Positions 11,299-21,639 of a stretch of DNA of 64,000 bases are shown here, one piece after another. Origin of the DNA: Amblyomma americanum (taxonomy: Eukaryota > Arthropoda > Arachnida > Ixodida > Ixodidae); the NCBI RefSeq assembly GCF_052857255.1, contig NC_135507.1, positions 73,997,330-74,061,329 of the forward strand, in the 5' to 3' direction. The notes beneath the pieces were generated by a model. It saw only the letters and a program-made list of their open reading frames with translations, did no database searches and was not told the DNA's origin. Within the stretch, counting starts at the first letter, position 1. Each line of letters opens with the position of its first letter. The translations under genes were made by a program, and so were the position numbers.

Positions 11299-11604
11299 AA
11301 ACGGCTTCATTTCATCCCATATACTAGTTCTTACCCGGAGTGTCCAAGTGGGGCTGCAACCAACTAAATCCATACAAGGTACAAATTTCATTTTCTTTTT
11401 TGTTACGGAATTGAGAAAGTGCTAAACAGCTGCGGGCCAAGTTCCCTAATTAGGTACTAGCACTTCTTTACAGCACGGGACGTGTCTGATCCAGCACACG
11501 GCAACCGTATTGAGCCAGCCGGTACGGAGCACCTTAGTGCGAAAATTGCAATGTTTTCAGCTAGAATGTTTTCATCTACGAAGTCATTCGCATTTATTGT
11601 AGCA

Positions 11605-12495
11605 GTGAAGCCAGTGCTATTCACCGCATGTTTACAGGAGGCATTCCGAGGCCTGAATTGGGAACAGTTGGGGATAAGAGTTAATGGAGAATACCTAAAT
11701 AATCTACGATTCGCTGATGACACTGCCTTGCTCAGTCACTCAGGAGATGAACTGCAAAACATGACCAATGAGTTAGACAGACAGATCAGTACGGTGGGTC
11801 TAAAAATTAACGTGCAGAAAACCAAAGTAATGTTCAACAGTCTAGCAAGGGAACAACAGTTCACAATTGGCAACGAGGTGCTGGAAGTGGAAAAGGCCTA
11901 CTTAGGGCAGGTAGGGCAGCTGATCCGGATCATGAGTGGGAAATCACTAGAAGGATAACGATGGGGTGGAGTGCATATGGCAGGTTCTCTCAGGTTATGA
12001 ATAGCAGGTTACCAGTATCCCCCAAGAGGAAAGTGCACAACAGCTGCATCTTACCGGTACTCACCTACGGGGCAGAAACGTGGAGGCTAACGAAAAGGGT
12101 TCAGCTTAAGTTAAGGACAACGCAGCGAGCCATGGAAAGGAAAATGATAGGTGTAACGTTAAGAGACCGGAAGCGGGCAGAGTGGGTGAAGGAACAAACG
12201 CGTGTTAATGACATCCTATTCGAAATCAAGAGGAAGAAATGGGCTTGGGTAGGGCGCGCAATGCGAAGGCAAGATAACCGCTGGTCCTCAAGGGTAACGG
12301 AGTGGATTACAAGATAAGGCAAGCGTAGCAGGGGGCGGCAGAAGGTCAGGTGGGCGGATGAGATTAGGAAGTTTGCAGGCATAGGGTAGACGCAGCTGGA
12401 AAAGTACAGGGTTGATTGGAGAGACATGGGAGAGGCCTTTGCCCTGCAGTGGGTGTAGTCAGGCTGTTGATGACGATGATGATGACGATACCAGC
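11605..12495 (+). pseudogene. RTE-like LINE fragment nested in the mariner
   Basis: Reverse transcriptase C-terminal half: LFTACLQEAFRGLNWEQLGI, then NNLRFADDTALLSHS (FADD catalytic box). Later come KINVQKTKVMFNS and, in the next frame, LPVLTYGAETWRLTK, RAMERKMIGVTLRDRKR and KRKKWAWVGRAMRRQDNRWS. These order as in RTE-type endonuclease/RT elements. The 3' end is GCCCTGCAGTGGG, then TGATGACGATGATGATG, a GAT-rich tail. It is 5'-truncated and has a frameshift near 11900-11960. Confidence 0.87.
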
Positions 12496-12660
12496 AATAT
12501 TTACCGTTAAACAGGGATCTGCAGACTGTCGGAAAAGAGTACATTTATCCCTTTCACGTAGCTAATGACGAAAATAAAAAACATTAAGAAAACTCTCCGG
12601 AGTTACCCAGACAGGCAGAGCACCATGTGCTTTTATCAGTGTTCCCAAAAGCGACGGCCG

Positions 12661-13182
12661 CGTAGCAGGCGATGACTATCATTTTCATTACTCCGACTGA
12701 CGAAGCAGTCGATAACGCCGGCCGCGGTCTAAGCTGAGCGTCGAGGTTCTCTAGCGAGGAAAGATAGCACACGCGTTTCGCACTGGGCGCTGCATTCATT
12801 ACGACGACACGTCACCGGCGGACGCTTCGCTTACGCCATACTTCCAGCGCTCCTCGTGCGCTCAGTTACGGTTGCGTGCGGGAAAGAGAGTCGGATTTCT
12901 TCGCGTTGCATGCAGGGCTCTAGAAATTGAGTTTTTCTTCGTTTCAAAAACGGATATGACATCGTCTTGTTCACGGCATCAAGCTCCCAGTTCGGGCTAA
13001 CCACCCAGCTACGATGATTAAAAAGTTAATCAGTTGGTTTTTGTTAATTACCTGGATAATTAGAGTGGTTTTCCAGCATACTGTGTCCGCCGGGGCAGGG
13101 AGTGTGATCCTACACCTATTTTATTGCTAAATTGAACCCAATATTTTAAGGAATTTTTGAAAGTGTTCGCTGAAACACCCGG
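12661..13182 (-). repeat. Right long terminal inverted repeat of mariner-like element
   Basis: Reverse-complement counterpart of 9310-9828. Shared blocks include GTCGATAACGCCGG, CTAAGCTGAGCG, AGGGCTCTAGAAATTGAGTT and GTTAATTACCTGGATAAT. The arms have clearly diverged, so the insertion is old. Confidence 0.85.
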
Positions 13183-13261
13183 TATATTACACGTATATAA
13201 GCAGGGGGCGAAAGTCGGATGGATCCGGCAGAACATAAACGCAGTTGAGTTGACACATGGT

Positions 13262-13345
13262 GGAAAAAAAAAAAAACTTTCTTTATTCTAACATTTCGGC
13301 CAGCGTCTGGCCTTCGTCAGAGTGATGTGGAACAAGCAAAAGACG
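13262..13345 (-). mobile_element. Penelope-like terminus with hammerhead-like core
   Basis: On the minus strand: CTCTGACGAAGGCCAGACG, CTGGCCGAAATGTTAG, then AATAAAGAAAG and a poly-T stretch. CTGACGA, a GGCCAG/CTGGCC stem and GAAA form the conserved arrangement of a hammerhead ribozyme core. Penelope-like retroelements are known to carry such motifs in their terminal repeats. No reverse transcriptase is visible nearby, so this would be a truncated terminus. The remaining stems were not verified. Confidence 0.55.
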
Positions 13346-14160
13346 CAGCTTTTATAAGTAGACGTGCATGTTGAGGGAACATTCTTGGTTGGCGAGTTGC
13401 AGCAGCAAACGCATCAGTATCAATCGGTAATGAAAGATAAGATTAATATTTATCTTGGTCGCTAAATAGCAGGTACCATTATGCTCAGTATAACCTGCAA
13501 CACACCATCAGTGACCGCATTATGACTGCTTCTTGGTAGAAAATGAATTCTTTATTTTATTTATTCAATAGTGTCGGCGCCTTTTGGTAGCCAAATCAGG
13601 AGTGGGCTCAAGACGTGTACATTGTTTGGTCGACAACTGACAGCAAATCATCAACAACAACAATAAAAAGAAAACATATACATACGCACAGTAAAATTTC
13701 TGCGGAACAAATCAGCTTATAAGAGACAATTACGTAACATTTACGTCCAAGTATAGAAATCAATAAAAGCAGACGTTTGAAGCATCAAGCAAGATTTACT
13801 AAACTCATTAGATAGAACTGATTGCAGATAAAAATGTTTCTGCTGATGATGAGGTTAACACATCGTAAGGTACCTTGTTCCAATCGGCTATCGTTCTTAG
13901 AAAGAACGACAGCCTGCATGCATTGGTGTGCACTGAGGTAATACTAATGTTTTGTCATGTTTGTGCCGAGTTCTTCGTGTTCTATTGAATTGCATGTGAG
14001 AAGAGAAGTATATTTTAGTATGATTAATGATGACGGTGAATAACATTTTTAAACGGTGCATTTTTCGACAATTTTGTTGCTCTACACGAAACATGCTTGA
14101 GGATCTGCAGAGTAGCGAAGTCACGTCCACCGGTTGTCTCTTGCGGAAGTGCATGTCCTT
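13346..14160. other. No gene recognised
   Basis: Unassigned sequence beside the Penelope-like terminus, and possibly more of that element. Frames are short and unremarkable. Confidence 0.4.
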
Positions 14161-14164
14161 GATT

Positions 14165-14453
14165 TGACCTTCTATTTGAGGCCTTCATTTGACCTTGAGC
14201 GAAGTCCTCTACTTCTCTCTTTCGGGTCGCGGTTAATTACATGTTTTTTTAGCGCTATGGGTTCGCACAGCATCGGGAAGTGTGCTTCGGACGCATATAA
14301 TGAGTTCTTGAAGCGAAAAGCTTTACTACGCTAGCTTTTCGAGCCGTCGGGGCCGCAAGTTTGACCTTGAATGTAGCTAGAGGTCAAACCATGAGCATAA
14401 CTGACGGACGGTAGCCAGGTTGGATACTAAGGTGGCCCATAAGGTTAAGGTCA
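14165..14453. promoter_or_regulatory. Cluster of nuclear-receptor-like half-sites
   Basis: Five AGGTCA-type half-sites: TGACCTT at 14165-14171, TGACCTTGA at 14190-14198 and 14362-14370, AGGTCA at 14381-14386 and AAGGTCA at 14447-14453. TCAAGGTCA is the extended monomer site of FTZ-F1/ERR-type receptors. Whether they act in vivo is unknown, and they could be chance in a repeat. Confidence 0.3.
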
Positions 14454-14459
14454 AAAGTC

Positions 14460-17400
14460 TAAGTCGAGATAGTTGGTGTAATAGCCGCTGGTGTCGCTGC
14501 TGTAGCTGACGTCATATGTCTAAAGAGGAGGAGCATGAAGTCGAGGGATATCTATGCGCGCTCACTGCCAGAAGCTCGGAGCGATGGAGGAAGGTGAACA
14601 TCCTGCCGCAGTTTCGAAGAAAGCAAGATGTTAAAAAAAATCCCTACTACTGTGTGTGTCAGCATGGCCATCTATGGAAACCGCCAGTCGCTCGACCACA
14701 AACGTAGCCAGGGAGAAGCCGCTTTTCGCTTTCGACCAGGGTTAACCAGAGCTACACCACCAGGAATTTTTTTGACATCTCGACCTCTACAGTCGCATCA
14801 TAGGCAAAGGTGGTGTTAAGAGTGCCCAACTCCGAGACCGTTTGCACGAGGTGACTGAACGTCGAAAACGCAGCGGTTCACGCGAGCCGCTCGTTCGTAA
14901 ACTGACGGACAGTTACGCAAGCTGCCAGCGCCGTCAACCACAGTTTCCAAACCTTCCCTCTTTCTCTTAACCTCGCCCTTCACGCGTTCCATCGCCGTGA
15001 CCGTTGTCTTCGCCGCGGAGATGGCACGCGGGAGCGTGCGGACGCGGCCAAGCGTCCCGCTTTAATTGTGTCCGGCGTGCCTCGTGATGGGCGTCCAAGA
15101 AGTCGCGCCGACGAAAGGAGTTGGTGGAGGGGTCGGAGGAAAGGATGACCCCGGTCAGTGGAAGGGCCGCGTTTCGGAGCGGCGACCGCGTTTCACCGTC
15201 GGCCGACCGGCCGCCGCCAGCTCTACACTGGTCGGCACACACACACCGGCGGCTCCTCATCGCCATCATCATCTTCATACTCGTCATCCTCTCCGGTGGA
15301 GATGAGACCGCCAACACGCCCGAAGCTGCGAGGAGCCTTTTCCCCGTCTGCAGCACTGCGTGCACAGCCGTGAACGGTGTCAAAGTCGTCGTCGTCGTCG
15401 CCTTGGCATTGTGCGCGCGTGGCTCCTTCGCAGCTGGCGTCGTCGTCACGGGAGGCGTGGAGGGGCGTGCGCTGCCTGCGCTAAATCGGGGACGCCCGAC
15501 CATCTCCATACACGCGCGGTGTGAAGTGAGCGCGCAGTCGCCAGGCCCTTTTCTCTTTCGATTGTGACCGTTGTGGGACTCGGTCGCCTCGCAGCGTTGT
15601 CTGACTCTGCGTCCCCTTTTTCTTCGGTTGGGGTGTGGGCGCCAATGGCGGGGCGTTAAGTGAGAGGGCGTGCCGCGCGGTCTTTTCTCCTAATGAGACG
15701 CAGCATGCGGTCAGAGTCTGTGGTGGCGGGCTCAGCCACGGGAGGCATCGCAATGGATGGGCGTTGGCACCGTTGGATGCGTGGGCAAGGCTTCGAGAAG
15801 GGCTGTGTGTGGAACAGATGCTGAGGACGGGTTTACATAAAGGGTGTTTTTTTTCTACACCGGCACCTGTTAAAAGGGCCGTTCCCTGGATTTAGCGTCG
15901 TCTGTAGTAGTCTTTTATAACCGGAGGGTGGTAACCATGCAGGAGGAGGAGGAGAAGGGGGGTTACCGTGCGACGAGAAGAGTACGGTGAAGGCAGAAGA
16001 ATGCGCAAAGGAAGGGTGGCCGGCACGGGAACCTTCTTGAGGATTATTGGGGAAGGAGGGGGAGTATGGCGATTGCCGCGCAATTGACGGCAGGGTGCGG
16101 CGAGCACGTAGTACAGCAGACACTATCCGAGTCCTGCACTGAGGCCCCCGCCTACGAGGACTGGTCATTCAGTCACGAGGGTGCTGTGGCGGGCTAGTTG
16201 ATGTAACATGACAAAAAGGAAGAGCGCAAACACAGGACAAAGTGTCGTTCGAAGTGGCGTCTGTGTCGTTCTTCTTCATAGCGAAAGGGCGAAGAGATGC
16301 CGGGATAATGAAACATATGACATTGTGGGGGTACAACAGGTATGAAGTACTGAGAGGTATAATGGTGTCGGGGCTTACTTTTGGGAATGCGGTTCTGTGC
16401 TTAAGGGCAGAAATTCCGTCGAGATAAGAACTAAATCGGAGAGCTGTTGGAAGATTAGCACTAGGTGCCCACGGGAAAACCACAAACGAGGGAGCACAGG
16501 GGGATGTGAACTGGGCATCGTTCGAAGCACGGGAAGCTCAGAGTAAAATACTGTACGAAGAACGCCTGAGGAAAATGGACGATAACAGGTGGGCAGCTAA
16601 GGTACTCAAATACCTATACACTACAGACACTATACACTATACTCCTACATTACAGATCTACACCACGCGTCTGTCATATTCCTCCTTCGTACCCCTTCTT
16701 GCGTAGCTCTCGATTCATCCGCGGCGCGGCGCTTTTTCCAACGACAATCTAAAGCCCCTTGATAATTTGCAAATTATCAAGGGGTTTTACGACGATCGGC
16801 TGGAGCAGCAGCTTTGCTCGCCGTTTGCAGAGGTGGGCTCAGGCGTTAGCTCCGCCTATCACTTGAGGATGCTGTTCTTTGTCAGACGAATCGAGCGTTG
16901 TAAGTGGTTACGTTTGTTCGTTTCGTGGCACAATGATTAGCTAGAAGTGTTTTGTGCGGATAAATGGTGTGGTCCGTGACGCTGACGAGGTGTCCTCGCA
17001 GCAGCACTCAAATGGCACCAGTTAATTATGGCAAGCACGGCTGCTGCTTTTAGTTTTGTGCGAAGTGTGGGAAATTTTAACCTCGTTTCTAGAAAAGAAG
17101 GGGACGCTCTCGTGCATTTATTTACATATATTTACAACTCATTACAGCAATAGCATATACAATACTTTGCATGTCTGCCGCTATATACATTACAACTCTG
17201 TGTTTATAGCCATTTACATTTCTAGAATTTGTGTATTTTCTTGAATTGAAACTTATTTACAGACATAAGAAATATGCATTGTAGAGCAACCACATTTGTA
17301 AGCGCGAGGAGGACAAAGCATCTCGTGCGCCAGCGGAACAACAGTGAACGAAACACAACACACCTAACGCCCGTCTGGACAACCTGTTCGTACGCCCTCG

Positions 17401-18144
17401 TGTGTTTGATCGCCCTCTCCTGAGGCTTGAAGCGACGACGACGGTAGAATATACGCTGATGCTGCGCTGAAGAAACGCTGCCTTGTGGTTCGGCCTTTAC
17501 GTTGACTGCGCCTGAAGACGTGCTGAAGCGGACTTGATTTCGATTTTACCTGCCTCCTTTCCTTCAAGAGCTTTCTTTAGTTTTGCATTGTTTTACTAGC
17601 GCCTGGTTGTAGTCAAGACCAGGCAAAACGTCCGAAATGCTTCGGCATCAGCTGCTGCGCCATGCATCCGCGACTGTTTCGCTCCTTAAAACAATCGTAG
17701 CTGCAGTCTGCCAGGCACAAAGAAAAACCTTTATCCAGTTGTCGTAACCATGACAGCTCAGCCTGCAAAAAAAGTAGAGCTACGACTTGAAAGCTTCTGC
17801 TACTTGGGAGTTTCGGAAGATGCCTTCTCGGGAAGATATATCATTCCTTTAATTCATTCTCCCATTTTCCTTACTCGACATGATTGAGTCGCAAATCAAT
17901 GGAGTAAAACGTATTACTAACTGCCTTTACCCTCTGATTTCATATTTCTGCGAAGCAGTTTCAGTACCTCTCCCGGAATGTTTCAGCGTTGTAGCTAAAA
18001 GACAAACATGATTCGAACAAGCCGCCGCAGCGTTTCGTTATACAATGCCAACGCCGCTGCACCGTACTCTATGTGGCTCCTTTTAAAAGCAGCGCCTGCA
18101 ACGGCTCCGCAGTGAGCAGCGCCACGAACGGCGCGCTCTATGAC
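14460..18144. other. No gene recognised; GC-rich then AT-rich intergenic
   Basis: The stretch 14980-15560 is CpG-rich, with overlapping open frames on both strands up to 180 codons but no family motif. High GC explains the open frames. Sequence 16190-16260 resembles the start of a tick dispersed repeat. A perfect 30-nt palindrome lies at 16755-16784. 16600-17300 is AT-rich. No exon structure could be supported. Confidence 0.45.
16755..16784. repeat. Perfect 30-nt palindrome
   Basis: CCCCTTGATAATTTG is followed directly by its own reverse complement, so a strong cruciform or hairpin is possible. A and T stretches outside extend the pairing by about three more bases past one mismatch. Confidence 0.9.
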
Positions 18145-18155
18145 GCGTCAATACC

Positions 18156-18157
<2 letters not shown>
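18145..18157 (+). repeat. Target-site duplication, 3' side of LINE
   Basis: GCGTCAATACCTG occurs here, directly next to the LINE tail, and again at 20374-20386 at the other end of the element. A 13-bp TSD fits target-primed reverse transcription. Confidence 0.88.
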
Positions 18158-18189
<32 letters not shown>

Positions 18190-20373
18190 GAAAACTTTTA
18201 TTGTCCAACAGAGAAAGACCACACCACCTGGGCCGCTCTGTCTCACCCCCCTTTACAGGGGAGAGGACTTAGGAGCGGCCCAGCCGCACGGGATGGTCGC
18301 ATTCGATGCTGGCCGGGTTGGTTTCGCCGGCGGCCTCTTCTGCCAGTTGGACGGCGGTGATTTGGAGCTCAGGGTCCAAGCTCCGCAACAAGGTTTCCCA
18401 GGCTTCCCTACTGCTAATGTTTTGCGCCCTGCCTGGGGAGTAAGCGCACTCCCAAATTATATGGTCGAGGGTTCCTCTCGCCCCACACTTTTTACATTTA
18501 TCGTCCTCGCAGTCCGATCGGATATGTTTGTTTAGTACTGGGTTTGGGTATACTCTAGTCTGCAGGCGTCTCCACGCCGTCGCCTGACTCCTATTTAACG
18601 CCGTGTTTGGTGGGGGAATACACCTCCGGCATTGCTTGTAGTGTTCAGTAATCTCTTGATACGAGATTGATCGCCCTTCTCTATCGTGTTCGGCCTGAGC
18701 CGACCCATCCTGTACAGCACGGAGGTAGAGATCTCGAGCTGCACTGTGGGCCGCCTCGTTACCGCTGACAGATTCGTGCGCCGGGGTCCAGATGATGTTG
18801 ATCGTCCTATCAATCACTCCTTGTGTTAAAATTTTGGTGGTGAGGGGGTTTATTCTCCCTCTGCTGAAATTTTGGATTGCAGTCGTACTGTCGCTAATAA
18901 TATATCTAGCTTTGATGCCAGCGCAAGCGATCGCTATCGCGGCTTCCTCCGCTATCTCGGTTTCTTTCCCTAGTATGGTGGCCGCCGTGATGAGGGTGCC
19001 CTCCCCATCTACCGCCACTATGGTCATGTATCGACTGTGTCTGTCCCCTGCCGCATCTACGTAGGCGACTTCATTTCGGGGTTTACCCCGATATATTCTT
19101 TCTATCGCTTCCGCCCTTTTCTGTCTCCTTTCCTTATTAAACTCAGGGTGCATATTCTTGGGTAGGGGAGGGATTCTTAGGTGCGCCCTGATTTCCCTGT
19201 CAATGTCGACCCTTTCCTTTTGCCCCCTGTCTGTGGCCATTCCAAGATTACTTAGCGTAGCTCTTCCCACTCGCGTCGTGCTGAGTCTTTCAAGTTGCGA
19301 GGTTTTAACCGCTTCCGCGATTTCTGCAATCGTATTATGCAGTCCTAGGGCCAGTAGCTTCTCCGTCGATGTACAGATTGGGAGCCCTAGGGCCTTTTTT
19401 ACGCATTTCCCGATGAGCGCGTCTATCTTGCTCCTCTCATCTGCCTTTAGGTTCTGATATGGCGTGGCGTAGCCCACTCTACTAATGATGAAGGCCTGTA
19501 CCAATCTTAGGAGGTTTTTTTCCTTGAGGCCGCCTCCCTTACGTGAGACCCTCCTGATGAGGTTTAATGTCTGGGTCGCGTGGTTTTCTAATTTGTTAAT
19601 TGTGATCGTGTTCCTCCCATGTGTTTGTAAGTGGAGGCCCAATATTCGTATTGTCTCTACCTTTGGTATTTCCCTTCCTTCCACGTACACCTGTGGGTCA
19701 GAGGGAGGTTTGTTCCTAAGTGCCTTGTCATTATACACGAAGATTTCTGATTTTTCAGGCGAACATTGAAGTCCTCTGTCCTCCGCGTACTTTGAGATGA
19801 CGTCTGCTGCCGCCTGCAGCGTTTGATTGATCTCTGCGTCGCTCCCTCTGTTGATCCAGAGGTTGATGTCGTCCGCGTACAGGCTGTAGTTTAAGTCGTA
19901 GTTCCCAATTTTTCGCAATTCCTTCGGGAGCCCTCTCATGGCCATGTTGAAAAGAGTGGGTGACAGTATCGATCCCTGAGGTGTCCCCCTGTTACCCAGC
20001 CTGATCACGCCGGATTGTATTTCCTGGAAAGTTATAACCGCCGTGCGGTCCGTTAAAAAATTTCGGATATAACGATAGGTTTTTAGCCCTATTCTTGCCT
20101 GCTGGAGCCCCTCCAGAATGGCTTCGTGCTTGACGTTGTCGAAGGCCTTTTTTAGGTCTAGTCCCATAATGACTTTGGCGTCTTTGGTTCTGGAATGAAT
20201 TATGTCGTGCTGCAGCCGCAGCATGACGTCCTGTGTGCTCAGATGGGGCCTGAAGCCATACATCTCGTCTGGCCATTTCTCTGTTTCCTCCATATAATTT
20301 GAAATTCTGGTCTGAATGATGTGTTCCATTAACTTTCCGACACATGACGTGAGTGAATCAGGCTGCCTGTCAG
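18158..20373 (-). mobile_element. 5'-truncated RNase H LINE with TSD
   Basis: Minus-strand element bounded by the 13-bp duplication GCGTCAATACCTG. Its 3' end has a CAATAAAAG signal and then a (CAA)n tail, seen as GTT repeats at 18158-18190. It is truncated within the RT domain. Its intact frame and matching TSD make it the youngest LINE in the window. Confidence 0.92.
18269..20373 (-). CDS. LINE polyprotein, partial: RT, RNase H, zinc knuckle
   Basis: About 700 codons without a stop, starting at the truncation point with no genuine ATG. Residue numbers are relative to that point. RT: GFRPHLSTQD at 42-51, the catalytic IMGLDLKKAFD at 71-81, GTPQGSILSP at 132-141 and YSLYADD at 165-171. RNase H, about 438-551: YVDAAGD, EIAEEAAIAIA, IISDSTTA and WTPAHESVSGNEAAHSAARD, so all acidic residues and the His are kept. 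A zinc knuckle at 624-645 reads CKKCGARGTLDHIIWEC. The order RT, RNase H, CCHC is typical of I/R1-type elements. The N-terminal ORF1, endonuclease and first RT blocks are missing, so it cannot move by itself. Stop TAA at 18269-18271. Confidence 0.93.
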
Positions 20374-20386
20374 GCGTCAATACCTG
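20374..20386 (+). repeat. Target-site duplication, 5' side of LINE
   Basis: Second copy of GCGTCAATACCTG. It sits in the loop of an 18-nt inverted repeat (20356-20373 with 20384-20401), described in the findings. Confidence 0.88.
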
Positions 20387-20401
20387 ACAGGCAGCCTGAT
20401 T

Positions 20402-20782
20402 ACGATGAGGGATGCAGAGCGCCGCCTCGCGAAGAGAGAACGTTTAAAAAATGGTCTTCATCCGCTTTCCGTCGTCAGGCGCCACTAAGATGACACTCTC
20501 CCTCACAAACGTAGAGCAGGCGCGAATGCTAGCCGACGAGGGAGAGCAGAAAAGGGGGATAGGAGAGGGTGTTGGACGGTCGGAGTGGCCGTACTCGGCA
20601 GGCATCGTAAAAATACGGAAGGCGCTGGTTATACACACGCATAGCCATTCAGTGCCACTGGATGAGACGCAGGTTGAAAAGAAAATGATTTAATGAAGTT
20701 GCACTTAAAGGGTGTTACATAGGACTCACTTAGGATCGCACACAAAGTAACGTCAGTTGTCAAACACCCACGTGGACTGAAC
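20402..20782. other. No gene recognised
   Basis: Flank between the LINE and the next SINE. The open frame at 20451-20693 (80 codons) has no recognisable similarity. Confidence 0.4.
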
Positions 20783-21033
20783 CGGGTTCAAAGCCGACCG
20801 CGGTGGCCGCGTTTCGATGGAGGCGAAACGCTAAGGCGCCTGTGTGCTGTGCGATGTCAGTGCACGTTAAAGATCCCCAGGTGGTCGTAATTATTCCGGA
20901 GGCCTCCACTACGGCACCTCCTTCTTCCTTTCTTCTTTCACTCCCTCCTTTATCCCTTCCCTTACGGCGCGGTTCAGGTGTCCGCCGAGATGCGAGACAG
21001 ATACTGCGCCATTTCCTTACCCCAAAACCAATT
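20783..21033 (+). mobile_element. SINE, (ATT)n family, tail lost
   Basis: Starts inside the B-box region (GGGTTCAAAGCCGACCG), then GTTTCGATGGAGGCGAAACG, the central domain and the 3' domain to CCAAAACCAATT. No (ATT)n tail follows. Confidence 0.88.
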
Positions 21034-21149
21034 TTCATTACGTTGACTGTCTGCTCGCCAGAGCACGGGCAGCGGCTTTTACCAACGGTGTCCCGGACAG
21101 CATTCCTTTAACCAAAGTCAATGAGGCTTTAAATAAACGCTTTCTTCTT

Positions 21150-21168
21150 CATCATCATCATCATCATC
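21150..21168. repeat. Short (ATC)n microsatellite
   Basis: Six ATC units preceded by CTTCTT, just after an AATAAA string. It may mark the end of an unrecognised retroelement. Confidence 0.7.
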
Positions 21169-21639
21169 GCAGTCGCACACACCGACGCCGAACGCGCCGT
21201 CACCCACACTCTTCATAAGCCGTGCCTCGAGCATGCCATTCGCACAACCCAACGTAGGGGGCGCTAGCGAGCAGTCATGATGAAAAGCCTACACATGCGT
21301 TGCAGCAGCATCAAAGCAACTGCAACAACTGCAAAAGTATGCAGTGTGGCCCAGCTAGTGCTGACAGTCCGCGTGATTACGAGTGAATCGTCATTAACTC
21401 TTTTCTTGTGCATAACTTGCAGATGTATAAAGCAAAGACTGCATGATGTGCCCCATGCCCGCTTGAAGAACAGTTTGCACCGAACGACACTGCAACGGCG
21501 CTGAATACAGCTACATGGCAGAGTAAATCAAGCTTTGTGTTTATTTGGCACTAGCTTCCAGAATATGCTCCCAATAAGAGGCGACCATAAATTTCATTCC
21601 GTGTGTTTATGTACCCAGCCTTTTAGTAAATATATCGGA

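Larger units (their letters stand above)
9310..13182 (+). mobile_element. Mariner-like DNA transposon with long inverted termini
   Basis: The element begins CCGGGTGTTTCTGCGAACAC at 9310. It ends with the inverted counterpart (GTGTTCGCTGAAACACCCGG) at 13182. TA dinucleotides flank both ends (9308-9309 and 13183-13184), as expected for the Tc1/mariner superfamily. The inverted repeats extend about 520 bp inward on each side. A degenerate transposase lies in the middle and an RTE-type LINE fragment sits between the transposase and the right repeat. Transposase stops and terminal divergence mark it as an immobile fossil. Confidence 0.85.

Noticed and set aside
14967..15567. 180-codon minus-strand and 148-codon plus-strand frames as a possible gene
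   Set aside because: They overlap in a CpG-rich region where stops are rare. There is no domain, and codon choice cannot be separated from base composition.
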